DNA of 64,000 bases from contig CAJNOL010000295.1 of NCBI GenBank assembly GCA_905250125.1, positions 1 through 64,000 on the forward strand, read 5' to 3'. This DNA comes from Rotaria sordida (taxonomy: Eukaryota; Rotifera; Eurotatoria; Philodinida; Philodinidae). Positions 50,301-61,168 of this stretch are shown here, piece after piece. Each line of letters begins with the position of its first letter. Position 1 is the stretch's first letter. The notes under the pieces are model-generated. The model did not search any database, was not told the origin of the DNA, and was given only the letters and a program-made list of their open reading frames with translations. A program made the position numbers and the translations under genes.

Positions 50301-52758
50301 TTCTTGATCAAGCACAATTACCAACACAAAATCGTATTGATCCATCAATTATAATTCGTATAATTTCATCAAAAATTTGTTCAAATCCAGGTACAAACAA
50401 TGGAATATTTCCATCATCACATGATAAAAAAATTTATTCATCAGAAAATCATGGTTATACAAGTAGTACATCAATATTTAAACAATATATTTTATCAAAT
50501 TGTCAATCATTACAAGGTGGTTGTGGAAATAATTGGCAACATGCAGCTATACTTTGTAGTTTAAGTCGATCATTAGGTATTCCATGTCGTATTGTTACAA
50601 TTTATAATACAGCTTGTCAAACAGATGGTACTCAAAATAATGATATACATTGGGATACAAAACAACGACCATTACAAAAACTTAATTCTGATATAATATG
50701 GTAAGAAGATTTTCAAAGAAGAAAAAATATATATATATAGTTTTTTTTTTGTTTCTAGTTCTTCACATGTATGGAATGAATGTTGGATGCGTCGTCATGA
50801 TTTACCTAATGATGAACAAGATTGGCAAATTGTTGATTCAACACCCGTACAAATGTGTGATGGTATTCGACGAACAGGTCCATGTTCAATATCATCTTTA
50901 AGAAATGGTGAATTAAGTTTTCGATGGGATTCATTATTTATTCATTCGACAATTAATGGAAATAAATTACATTGGATTGTTTATCCAGATGGTTATATGG
51001 AATTATTAGGTTTGATTATTTTGAGATTCAGAAAAAAAAAAATTTTTTTATTATTTAATTAGATGTACAAGAAAATATAATTGGTACTAAAATAATAACA
51101 CGATCATTAAATAATGAATTTGAACCAGAAGATATAACAAAAACTTATAAAAATTTAAAGAAATTATCTGATAGAAATGATAATTTAGCAGAACGAACAA
51201 AAAATGATGTTGATATTGAATTAAAAATATCAGATGATATTGAAGTAAAATTTCATTTTTAAGAAACTAAAAATAGTTTTTTTGTTTTTTTTTTTGTTTT
51301 ATTTGTTTATAGTTTGGAGATAATATTATATTAGAATTAAATGCAAATAATAAATCAAATGAAATACGTACAATAACAACAGCTTTAACAATATTTATAA
51401 TAAGTAGTAATAATCAAAAATTAATTTTTTCACATGAACAACCAATTCATATATTAAATCTTGAAGCTGGAAAAAGTAAAAAAGAAAAATTTATTCTTTA
51501 TAATTGAATTATAATTATTTTAGATGATAATATTCAATTAAAAATTACACCTCAACAATATATTTATTATGGTAAACAAGATAATATTATTGTTAAATAT
51601 TATATACATTCATTAATCAAAGAAACTGATCAAACATTTACACGTGATGATAATATTGTTTTTAATAAAAATGATATTATTAAACCAGTAAATTATTTTA
51701 TTCTATAGTATTTTATTTAAATTTTTCTTTTTTCTTTGTTAGATTCTTGATGAAGATGTCATTGAAACAGGTAAACCAATATTACTTGGAATACAAATTG
51801 CTAATACACTTTCACGTCAAATAAATAATGGACGTATTTATATTGATGGTTTAGGTATTAATCAAATAGTTCCTGTTAAGTAAGATTTTATTTGATACCT
51901 TAATTATGTCGATGTTTTAAAATTTTCAAGCTAATAATCATATTTCATATGAGAATTTTTTTTTGTTTTGAATAATGAACATTTAAACAATTAATCGATA
52001 CATTCTGGAAATTTTCTATTAATAAAAAAACAAAATCAGTTAAAATCATCAAATTTTAACTATTTGTTTTTTTTTTAAATTCAAAGATATATCAAATCAC
52101 ATATCTCTCAATTTGAAAAAAAATTTAGTTAAATCTTGATATCATAAATTTTTCTTCTAGTCGATCATTTGCACCTAAAGAATCAACTATATTACATATT
52201 AAACTTTATCCTACTCGTATTGGAGTTAGTCGTCTTTATATAACATTTATATCAGATGATGTTTATTCATCAACACAAATAATTCCACTTGAAATACTTC
52301 ATGAACCAATTAAAGAACAAAATGAACCATTATTAAAAACTAATACAGAAACATTATCAAAAACAGATGAAAAAGTTGATAAACAAACTAAAGAAAATGA
52401 ACCAATATCTTCATCAAATATTTCTGATCAAGAAGATAAAACATTAAAAAATGAAGAACAACAACAACCATTAAAAATATTATCAACAAAAATTTCAGAC
52501 GAATATCCTGATGATAGAACTTCAAATATTTCACCAACAAAATTTGATCTATCATCAGCTGATGATGATGATGTTGATGATATTGAAGAACTTAATTTAA
52601 AAAAAAACCAAGACGAATCATCTCCAAATCAAAATACTGATTCATCATTACCACAAGATTCAACATTATCATTAGACAAAGATAAAATATCAGTTGATAG
52701 TTTAGATGGATCTCATGATCGTCGTCATGAAACGGATAATAAACAACAATTAAAATAG
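47336..52758 (+). CDS. Transglutaminase-fold protein lacking the catalytic cysteine
   Basis: Eleven exons (47336-47448, 47532-47572, 48782-48964, 49014-49195, 50030-50700, 50759-51009, 51063-51244, 51313-51475, 51524-51687, 51743-51879, 52161-52758) give 894 codons plus stop. Order: a Ser/Asn-rich N-terminal extension of about 60 residues; an N-terminal beta-sandwich (LILRRGQSFSFTVTFNRDYD); and a core opening FNPWNKDDACAL and IPWYFGQFEQSTLLTALALL. Two beta-barrels and an acidic low-complexity tail of about 150 residues follow. Active transglutaminases have GQCW; here the position reads CGNNWQHAAILCSLSRSLGI, so the nucleophile is Asn (codon 50531-50533). The His (SSHVWNECW) and Asp (VDSTP) of the triad remain, and ITKTYKN matches the end of the core. 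The Trp before the catalytic His is Cys (IICSSHVW, spanning the 50700/50759 junction). It is predicted to be inactive as a cross-linker, like vertebrate band 4.2, and may act structurally. Intron 2 hosts another gene and intron 4 a foldback. Confidence 0.85.
47681..47714 (+). promoter_or_regulatory. Conserved upstream motif, copy 1
   Basis: The segment GTTTACGAATGTTGT followed by CATGTGTAACGATCAATCG lies about 160 bases before the ATG at 47874. The same sequence with four mismatches lies at 53304-53337, about 152 bases before the paralogue's ATG. Similar CGTTA...AGGTAA sequence follows at both sites. Conservation at equal spacing in otherwise unlike non-coding DNA suggests a promoter or core regulatory element. 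Confidence 0.65.
47874..48506 (+). CDS. Uncharacterised protein, nested in a transglutaminase-gene intron; paralogue of 53489-54196
   Basis: Single-exon, 210 codons, same strand as the host gene and wholly inside its intron 2 (47573-48781). I do not recognise the family. Conserved with its paralogue are YRTEIYLQQREKQ, TTWKNLKYQKQIL, EIDRAISTIDSIHKIFNRSL, LIPYNQVYSLLYG, LMKTFCQC and, near the C-terminus, EEEKKKSYDSGYDSV. The central part is predicted helical by composition; the C-terminal third is acidic (DTDSDLDYHEDEEE). DSGYDS fits the DSGxxS consensus of beta-TrCP phosphodegrons, suggesting a regulated short-lived protein (inference). There is no signal peptide or membrane segment. Codon use and A/T-rich third positions match neighbouring exons. 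It has its own upstream motif (47681-47714), so it is probably transcribed independently of the host. Confidence 0.8.
   Translation: MAYDHSPQHFSKKNLSYEKNSSIPSLVVHINKSDIVTTLLNDHQYRTEIYLQQREKQNINEISTSLSSLSTPTKTTWKNLKYQKQILNNDQAEIDRAISTIDSIHKIFNRSLLIPYNQVYSLLYGDNNKSDHLMKTFCQCQNHFRTKENDNNHTQETLNSFVNFEDTDSDLDYHEDEEEKKKSYDSGYDSVLARRHISRESSVKILQNFK
49207..50000. mobile_element. Long foldback element in transglutaminase-gene intron 4
   Basis: Arms of about 340 bases around a loop of about 60. The left includes CAAAGGGTCTAGGGTTCCAA, GATGTTCTTCGACGGAGTGA, CTGTATGGGATGACATATTT and ACGTCCAGTAAACCAT. The right mirrors it with ATGGTTTACTGGACGT, AAATATGTCATCCCATACAG, TCACTCCGTCGAAGAACATC and TTGGAACTCTAGACCCTTTG. 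Outer ends pair as AAATTTAAGGG (left) and CTTAAAAAATTT (right). It occupies nearly all of the 834-base intron (49196-50029). The high arm identity suggests a fairly recent insertion. Confidence 0.85.
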
Positions 52759-53488
52759 AACAGTTCAAATTTATTTTAATTTAACTTTCTTGCTACTTTT
52801 TATTTATTAATCTATAGAGTTTAGTTTTGTAATCTCCTTTCTTTTTTTATTTTTCGAATAAAAAACCTTTTAACAAAAAAAAAGTGCTTTTCTTTTTCTT
52901 TAATTAATAAATAGTTAATTAACAATGAGAAAAAAAAATCAAGTTCATTGATAAAATGAAAGAGATTTTTTATTATGTTCAATGCTATATAATTATACAA
53001 AGGTCTTTTTTAATTGTTAATCTATTTAGTGAGTATAACCATTTTAGTCTCTTATGTACTATAGAATAATTTTGTTATAATTAAATGCAAACACAATTCT
53101 ATTTCATTATTACAATCCATTATTGAAAATTTGAATTATATATTTTCGATTAAAAAAAGAAACAAAAATTTTTCGTTTCTATAATAATTAAATTTCTAAT
53201 TGTATTACCTTTAATTTTAATTATTTCCTTTTTCTTTTGTATTTTATCAATGTCCTTGTCTTTCATTTCTATCTCTTGTCTTCTTCAATCATTAGAAAGA
53301 ATAGTTTGCGAGTGTTCTCATGTGTAACGATCAATCGCAATCGTACGTTATATAAAGGTAAGAAAAAAAAACCGAAAAGATACATACAGCTGATGTACAT
53401 TTAACATCGTCATAAAAAAAACCTATATATGAGCTCTTCTCATATCAACTAATTCGTTATATTTCTTCTTCTATATATATATATATAT
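52759..53488. other. Intergenic region with transglutaminase-gene 3' end and paralogue promoter
   Basis: AATAAA at 52858-52863 is a likely poly(A) signal for the upstream gene. The rest is AT-rich. The conserved motif at 53304-53337 and a TA run (53475-53489) immediately before the ATG belong to the downstream gene. Confidence 0.6.
53304..53337 (+). promoter_or_regulatory. Conserved upstream motif, copy 2
   Basis: GTTTGCGAGTGTTCT followed by CATGTGTAACGATCAATCG corresponds to 47681-47714 upstream of the nested paralogue. The spacing to the ATG is nearly the same (152 against 160 bases). The paralogues' intergenic DNA otherwise shows little similarity, so this looks like a retained regulatory element. 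Confidence 0.65.
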
Positions 53489-54196
53489 ATGGAATTTAAT
53501 TCAACATCACAATATTTTCGTCATAAAAATCCATCTTATGAAAAAAAATCATTATCTAATTTAAATAAATCACGATCAATTATTGTTCGTATTCCTAAAT
53601 CAAATAATAATGATAATTTTCGAACAAATAATTTTACATATCGTACAGAAGTTTATTTACAACAACGAGAAAAACAATATATTGAAAAATCATCATCAGC
53701 AACAATAACAACATGGAAAAATTTAAAATATCAAAAACAAATATTAGATAATGATCAAGTTGAAATTGATCGTGTTCTATCAACATTAGATTCTATTCAT
53801 AAAACATTTAATCGTTCATTATTAATACCTTATAATAAAGTTTATTCATCACTTTATGGAAATCATAATAATAAATCAGATCGTTTAATGAAAACATTTT
53901 GTCAATGTCGAAATCATTATATGACTTATGAACTATCAATGAAACTTGATGATGATGATAATAATGATGCTGATAATAATGATAATGATGATGAGAGTAA
54001 AACACAAGTTATATCAAATTCATTTGGAAATTTCCAAGATACAGATTTAGATGATACAACTGACAACGAAGAAGAAAGAGAAAATGAAAATGAGAAGAAA
54101 AAATCTTATGATAGTGGTTATGGAAGTGTTATACCCATGAAACAATATTCACGAGAACCATTTATTAAAATAACTCAACCATGGAACGTAAATTAA
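53489..54196 (+). CDS. Uncharacterised protein, paralogue of the nested gene at 47874-48506
   Basis: Single exon, 235 codons. It is collinear with the 47.9-kb protein along its whole length: a similar N-terminus (HKNPSYEKKS against KKNLSYEKNS), YRTEVYLQQREKQ, TTWKNLKYQKQIL, EIDRVLSTLDSIHKTFNRSL, LIPYNKVYSSLYG, LMKTFCQC and EKKKSYDSGYGSV. It is longer because of an Asp/Asn-rich insert after MKLDDDDNND (codons about 151-170). The DSGYGS sequence keeps the DSGxxS degron consensus. The family is unknown to me. Together the two genes flank the catalytic part of the transglutaminase-fold gene, which implies a local duplication. AATAAA lies at 54252-54257. Confidence 0.8.
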   Translation: MEFNSTSQYFRHKNPSYEKKSLSNLNKSRSIIVRIPKSNNNDNFRTNNFTYRTEVYLQQREKQYIEKSSSATITTWKNLKYQKQILDNDQVEIDRVLSTLDSIHKTFNRSLLIPYNKVYSSLYGNHNNKSDRLMKTFCQCRNHYMTYELSMKLDDDDNNDADNNDNDDESKTQVISNSFGNFQDTDLDDTTDNEEERENENEKKKSYDSGYGSVIPMKQYSREPFIKITQPWNVN

Positions 54197-55443
54197 GAAT
54201 TTGATAAAAACAAAAATATTGTAATATTGATTTTCAGTTCTTTATTATTGGAATAAATATGAACATCTTTTCTTTTTTTCTCGTCATATGCATTCATCAT
54301 TATCATCTCAATATTAATTTCTATCCATATCTCTAGGCTTATAGTGACAAATAAGTGTATTTTGATAATTGACTACAATATACAAGGACTGATACTTGAC
54401 TATGTCAATCATGTCCATTCAGAATGTCAATCTCTACAGATTTTTTAAATTGATTAAATTCAAGTATGATTCGTTTTGGTTATAGAATATGTCTGGCTTT
54501 CAAAATCGGACTATTTAGAAATTGATAAGAAAATCAAAAGAATAGATGAAAAGAAAAATAAGAAAAAGTTATATCATATAATACAATAAAATGATTCATT
54601 TATGTTGTAGTAATTCATGACAAGATATGACGCACTGAACCGGAACTTTGATTATTATAGAATAAAAAACTTTTCAATAAGAGTAACACCAATATAATAG
54701 ACGATTTCAATACGATATGACTCATTTAATTGGTATTGTATTGACAACAACAAAAACAGAACACAATCAATTTTATTAGAAACATACTGAAATGTTCAAC
54801 AATTGAATTGAGGACAAATAGAAACTATTCATCTGAATAGCGCGTTGAAAAGTAATCGATTGAAAAAAAAAATGAATTTTCTTTTAATAATCTTATTGAA
54901 CAAAACGATTTATTCTAATTTGAATCTTCAACTTGAAGAAAACGATTATGATCGTAACACTAGAACACCGTAAACAAGAAATTTAATAAAATTTCATCGT
55001 CATTTTATGTTAATTTTGTCATAATTTTAGATTCTGAAAACTTTTCAACATTACTTTTAATATTGATTTAAGAAATCAAATCTCTTTCTATTCTTTTCAT
55101 TTATTATTCTTAATAGTATTTCACAGCATCGATACGATATCGATAAATAAACGAAAGACATCCTAGCAGATGAATTTAAAAGCAAATACGACATACAAAA
55201 AAAAAAAAAGAAAGAAATCGGAGTATTTTCTTTCATTTGAAGACGTCATTTCATATATTTGTGATATATAAGAATGCTACAAATAGACACAAAGTAATAG
55301 AACGAGAATTGCATGATCAATTTATGCCGATTTTTTTCTTATTAATACTTATTCTATATAGAGTATGAAAAAAATTAGTTAAAGCACTTCAATAAAATAA
55401 TAACAATTGAACAGAGACGACAAGAAAAAGAAAGTACAAATAA
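54197..55443. other. Intergenic region, no gene recognised
   Basis: AT-rich DNA with no supported open frame. It contains the poly(A) signal of the preceding gene near 54252. I saw no foldback arms or repeats beyond short A/T runs. Confidence 0.55.
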
Positions 55444-55746
55444 ATGTTGTACGTTCAACAATTTCAACATGATCGTCAAAATCATTCAAATGAATATCAA
55501 CGTCTTCATTCAAAAGCTAATCGAAATTTTTTACTTTGTAGTAATAAATATGCTGAAAAATTAACACAATTATCTCGATCAACAACTCGACCATCAACAC
55601 CAAATATTGGTCATGAACGTACACGTACATTACTTATATTAACACGAATATCATCATTAGCATCTCTTAACAATACCAATAACAATGATTTGTCCATTTT
55701 GAATATTGTAAGTGAAAAATTCGATTTTTTAAAACATAGTTACTAA
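55444..55746 (+). CDS. Possible small gene or first exon, function unknown
   Basis: A 100-codon open frame. The codon use and polar, Asn/Ser/Arg-rich composition (YVQQFQHDRQNHSNEYQRL, STTRPSTPNIGHERTRT) resemble real exons of this genome more than the surrounding random frames. A good donor (ATT|GTAAGTG) occurs at about 55707, so the real exon may end there and join the gene starting near 56101; a possible acceptor GAAAGTAG at 56084-56091 would keep frame but lacks a pyrimidine tract. I recognise no domain. It could be an independent short protein, a 5' exon or chance. Confidence 0.4.
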   Translation: MLYVQQFQHDRQNHSNEYQRLHSKANRNFLLCSNKYAEKLTQLSRSTTRPSTPNIGHERTRTLLILTRISSLASLNNTNNNDLSILNIVSEKFDFLKHSY

Positions 55747-56100
55747 TGTTGTTATTCTTTCTTTTTTTTCTTCGTTCTATGTGTCTCTATAATTGTTTAA
55801 AAAAAAAATGAAAATTTTATTCTATTAACACATATCTACTCCAACAAACGACGCGGTCAGATGTGCAGTTTAATAAAAATCTACACGTGTAAAAAGAAAA
55901 CAGAAGGAGTAAGTGAGTGTGTGAGAGAGAGAGGGAGAGAAAAGGCAAGTCCAATCATAAGAGAACAAAACGTTTTTCATCGCGATTCTTTTTTTTTTAT
56001 TAAAAAAGAAGTTATTCTGTTTGTTTAACAGAACGAGCTTCATTTGTAATAGAAATATGTTTGCCATCATACACAGATTGATTGAAAGTAGACTGAGAAG

Positions 56101-58659
56101 ATGATCGACGGTCATACAAGTCGAACACATTTTTATGTAAGCATGCAACAACCAGGTCTTGTTTGTGCGGTCAATGTTTTACCCAATGATACACTTGAAG
56201 TTCAGGGGCAACGTGTAAAAGCACAACCAGATTCATTTTGGTCATATTATCCCGGTGACGTTGGAATACTTTGTAAGGTGTGTTTGTCGAGGCTTTTTTT
56301 ACAAATAAGAAAGCGATACTTTCGTACCATTTTGAATTGTATATATATATATATATGTAATTTCTTTCTTTCCTTCAGAGAGCAACCAGTTGGAATCCAC
56401 AACAGTCGAGAATAACACGAGAAAATAAAGATTATATGACAGCGGTAAGTTGCCATTAAATTTTACCTTCAAAATGAAAAAAAAAGAAAGTAACAATCTA
56501 TTAATTTTTTCATTACATAAGAAGGCCTCTACCATATTTAATTATATCTATTTGTTAAATGGAAAAAAATAATAATGTAAAATTAAAAATTTATGAAAAA
56601 TATTTGCCAATACAAAAATCTTATGTACCGATAACGATTTCTGATAGATGTTTTCAAGTAAGAAGAGAGAAAAAAAAACAGAAGAGAAGTAAAGATTAGA
56701 ACGTAAAATTTTATTTGTGTTTCAAAACAAACATGTTTTGTTTTTGATGTATACTTTAAACTGTTTCTTTTAGATTTAAAAAAAACACAATAGTAAATTG
56801 AAAACTAAAAAAAAGAATCTTATGAGTATGTGTTAATATTCCGAAAAAATTAGAATCGCAAAAAATAAAAAAGAAATCATATCTTTCAATACTAAACATA
56901 TTTCTTATAGTTAGCTAAAGGGCTTACACGTGATGATGGAAAACAAATTTCAAATGAAAATAATGAAATATTTTCATCTCGTTGGCATCAAAATTTACCT
57001 AATGGTGTTAATAGACCAGGAACAGCAAAATCAGTACCAAAAGGGTAAAGATAAACATAATAATAACATTTATTTAATATAATATTCGATAATAATGATA
57101 ATAGAAATCGACCACCTACATCAGCACCTGAACGTGTTAAACTGTCCTTGTCAACTCTTATTGAAGTTAATAGACCTACAACTGCTCCTGTAATTATTGA
57201 AGAACGTCCTCGTCGAATAAATACTGGTAAACTAAAATCTGCTTTACCTATTCGTCCTCCACCACCTCCACCACCTCCAGCACCATTACGAGCCCCACGT
57301 TATATTGATTCATCAGGAAATTTTGATAATTTAACAAATACAACATTTCTTAATCTTACTGATGGACTTAAATCATCAATATTTAAAAGTGATAATCATT
57401 TTGTTCATCAATTATGTTCAAATATAAATGAAACAGTACCTGAACAACTTGATACTAGTCGTGATAGTTTTCTTGATTTATCTCATATGACATTACCTAT
57501 TGAAACTACTAATAGAGAAAAACAACAATTAAATGAAACAATTGAAAGTGATCAAGATGAAAATAAAGTAAAATTTATTTGAAATAGAGAAAAATTTTTT
57601 TTCCAGAATCTTTTATATTAGATTGATAATTTTCAACATATTACAAATTTTGGTACATGGTATCGTGATTCTAAAAGTGGACGTATTGAAGCGATAGCTA
57701 ATTTACCTAGTCGAAAAACTTCATATGAAGATCCAAAAATAATTGAACAACGTATTATTGAACAAGAAGAAGAAGCTATTCGTCAACGTCAAAAAGATAT
57801 TAATCAATATTCATTTGATTTAACATATGATTCTTTAACACCTATATATGATTATAAAAGTCCATTTACTGAAGAATATGATCAAGCTATTGCTTTACAA
57901 TCACAATTACAAACAAATAATGGAAATAATGAATGGAATATAAAAGATTTTTATCGAGATGTTAAAACAAAATTTGAACAAGGTACTAACACAAAAGCCG
58001 TCTTTGAAAAATGTATCAAATTAGCAAGGTAAGATATACATTTATCGGAACATCATATATAAATAGTTTTATTTTTTATTCTAAATATTTTTGTTTTGTA
58101 AAGACAAGCAACATAAAATTGACTTCAATTAAACTTTTTTTCATTTTCATTTTTAATTAAAATTAAATAAGACTATCTATTTACATATGTTTTCATAATA
58201 TAAACAAAAAAACAAATCTATTTCAAATTTAGATTACAAGCTAATACAAGCAAATGGGAACAACGACGTCGTCAAAATATAAATACATATAATCGTTTAA
58301 TGAAAAGTACATCTTTAGATACAAGTACATCAAATTTAACTGGAAGTTTTTCATCAAAAAATTATAATAATGAAAAAGAAATTCGTGAATTAAATGAATT
58401 AAAACGTGATTTACGTTGTAATGAATGTAAACGTGCAACATGTCTTGGAAATTGTGCACCCGGTCAAGATTATCATCTTTATAAACGAATTGTTTCAACA
58501 ATACCATCTCAATCATCTTCAGCAAAACAACCATTAATACCAAATGGATCAAATATACGTGAACAACATCGTTGTAAACATGGTTGTACAACCTGTTCAA
58601 CAAGTAATTATCGTTCTGCAGCTGATATTATAAATGCTAATGCAATTATAACAAGTTTA

Positions 58660-58706
<47 letters not shown>

Positions 58707-59004
58707 TTATAATCGTCTTCGATCATCGAAAACAACATATTCATATGGTCAAAAATGTCAACGACCAGCAATTGATTTACGTCCACGTTCAATGCATCAA
58801 GTAACACGTGAAATGAAATTAAAATTTGAACAAGCTAATTTAAGTCCTGTTGTTGTTGTACCTTTATTTGAAGATGAATCTCAAACAATATTAACAAGAC
58901 GTTCACAAAAAAGATCACCTAATGGACTTTTACCAGGAAAATCATTTCGTTCACAACGACGAGATTCATTAACAATGATTTCACCACAAAAAATTCTTAG
59001 TTAA
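56101..59004 (+). CDS. Uncharacterised proline-rich/Cys-motif protein
   Basis: Six exons (56101-56277, 56379-56444, 56911-57044, 57105-57567, 57622-58028, 58233-59004) give 672 codons plus stop in frame. The N-terminal region (HTSRTHFYVSMQQPGLVCAV, FWSYYPGDVGILCKRATSWN) looks folded. RPPTSAPERVK and RPTTAPV, and then a run of seven or more prolines (about 57258-57280), follow. The middle contains FGTWYRDSKSGRIEAIANLP and a charged, probably coiled-coil stretch (IIEQRIIEQEEEAIRQRQKD). The C-terminal exon has CNECKRATCLGNC and HRCKHGCTTC, two clustered Cys/His groups that could bind a metal, and a poly-Asn run encoded by AAT repeats. I do not recognise the family. The RPxTAP-type motifs are seen in some ciliary and microtubule proteins, but that is a weak hint. 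The start is the first ATG after an in-frame stop at 56089-56091; an upstream exon is possible. Confidence 0.75.
58660..58703. repeat. (AAT)n microsatellite encoding poly-Asn
   Basis: About fourteen AAT units in the coding sequence of the 56.1-59.0 kb gene, giving an uninterrupted asparagine run. It is likely length-polymorphic. Confidence 0.9.
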
Positions 59005-61120
59005 TATCATCTTTTCTTTTTTTTCTTTGTATAAATAACTTCATTTTATTAAATTAAAGAAAAAAAAAGGGAAAATTAATTCTTTTATCTCTTCTCTTTT
59101 GTTGATAAATATAAGAATAAGATAACAATATTAATTTGTAATATTCTCTTGGTATTATCAACGAACAACATATTGAAGAAAGAAAAAACAATATATCTCG
59201 AGATATTTTAGAAGAATAATCAGTCAAAAAAAATGTTATATATTCGATCGAATTGGGAATGTCTTCGTAACTCAATAGGAATCTTCATAAGCTAAAATAT
59301 TACAGACAAAAAGAGATATGGAATCTATATCCCCTCTTGATTGAGTATATGCTTATGCTCAATGTTGTTGTTATTGTTTTATCTTTTTTTTCTTCTTCTC
59401 ATCCGCTAGGGGTATACAGATTAGGTCGCATACAGATATACAGATTTAATTGAGAGAAGAAATGCGATCGCCTTTGTTCCATACATCGACCATCGTACAC
59501 AAAGTGTCTCGTGATAAGAGCAACACTTTTTCCCTATCTAGTTTTCTCTCCCTCTCTCTCTCTCCCATTGCCATTATGTCATTCATTGACAGACAGCTAA
59601 TGAGTGCGTACAGATATATCGAATGATGGTTATGTTAGTGGCTAAGAGTTGAATGAATTGTCATTGTGCATGCGCGAATTTGAGTGACATAAATTAGTAT
59701 ACAACTGTTTAAAAGAAAAGAAATGGATAGTATTATTTATATATATATATATAAATGTGCGTATAAGCGCAACTGTTCAAAGGAAATCTGGTGCCGCTGT
59801 CAAGTTATCCTACTCGTATGATCATCACACATACACATATGTGCGCCAATCTTCATCCCATTCATTTATCTTAGTTTAAAATAACATTTATAATATTTCT
59901 TCTTTCACACAAGGATATAGATCATTTGTCCTGTTGATCTCTCATCGAAATGTGCGACACGATAACAATTATGGGAAAAATGATGGAGGCGAACTAGCAT
60001 GTAATATAATCTTTTTCTCAATTGATGTGCATGCTTGTCCATAAAAGAAAAAGAGGCTGATGACAACGTAAGGTACCTTCTTCTTTCTCTTGACATTCTT
60101 TTTTTATTTTTATGTGCCTATAGAAATAAATATGCACTTATGATTTGATCATCAACGTTTATACATACATCAGCTAAACTATAACGACAATGATGATGAC
60201 CGATTTTCAAGAGATCAAATTGCACAAGTATGATTGCCGCCAGAAATATTTCAACTAGCATACAACATTCTACATCGCAATGATGGTAGTATGCATTTAG
60301 CCTCAAGGCCGTTGGCACCGCTTTCTGTTTTTTGCTGTCTTTGCTGTATAAAGAGATAACAAGAAGAGAGAAAAAAAAGGAATTCACGATGGCATGAAGG
60401 ATAAGACAAGCCGAAATATGCCTTCAAGAAGATCTGTAATCGATAGGATGGATGAGAGCAACACTTGTTCTCTCTCTCTCTCTCTCTCGCGTTCTGTCCT
60501 ATCATTGCAGTCGAGAATTTAGCTAGTATCTGACAATAGACGATTGTGTATAGAAGAGTGTTTATCGATTGGCATACTAAGTAAACACACCAATTCGATC
60601 TTTCATTGTATGAAACACACATGGACGACAATTTGACAGAGAACTTTCCTTTTTCTTCTTTTTTTTTCTGTGTTGCATTTTTATATAAACTTTCATATTG
60701 TCTCAACGACGTGACAACTGTCAATTTTGAGGATAGAAGAAAGAGAGAGAAAAAGAATTCGAGCAAAAGTAACAGCTGTGGTGGTACCGGTAACGATAGT
60801 ATCCTATTACTAGCTGTGGAAGATGCGATCGAGCGTCAGTGCGAGAATATATGAATAGAACAAAGACTGTCGTTTGAAGTATCGCATAAGATGGACAAGA
60901 GTAGTAGCAGCAGCCGAATCATTTGACTTTGCTAAATTGAGTCAATTGTCAATTATACATATACAGATGGAATAACTCATAAGTCTAATCATTTAGAGTT
61001 TTGTCTGTTTTTGAGGTAAGACAATCATGCACATAGATCGCCAAACGATGCTCTTTCGCTCTTTTGCCCCCTCTCTCTTCTCTTAGACTGCTTGTTTCCT
61101 TCTTTTCTTAGCTTTTATCT

Positions 61121-61168
61121 CACTCTCTCACTCTCTCACTCTCTCTCTCTCTCTCCCTCTCTCTCTCT
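61121..61168. repeat. (CT)n microsatellite
   Basis: About 48 bases of CT units with two CCC interruptions. Read directly. Confidence 0.9.

Noticed and set aside
58241..58603. Minus-strand open frame of 120 codons
   Set aside because: Antisense shadow of the last exon of the 56.1-59.0 kb gene, which has continuous frame and spliced partners.
60251..60766. 171-codon minus-strand open frame in the distal non-coding region
   Set aside because: It crosses a CT microsatellite, contains no recognisable motif and has no splice or codon-bias support.
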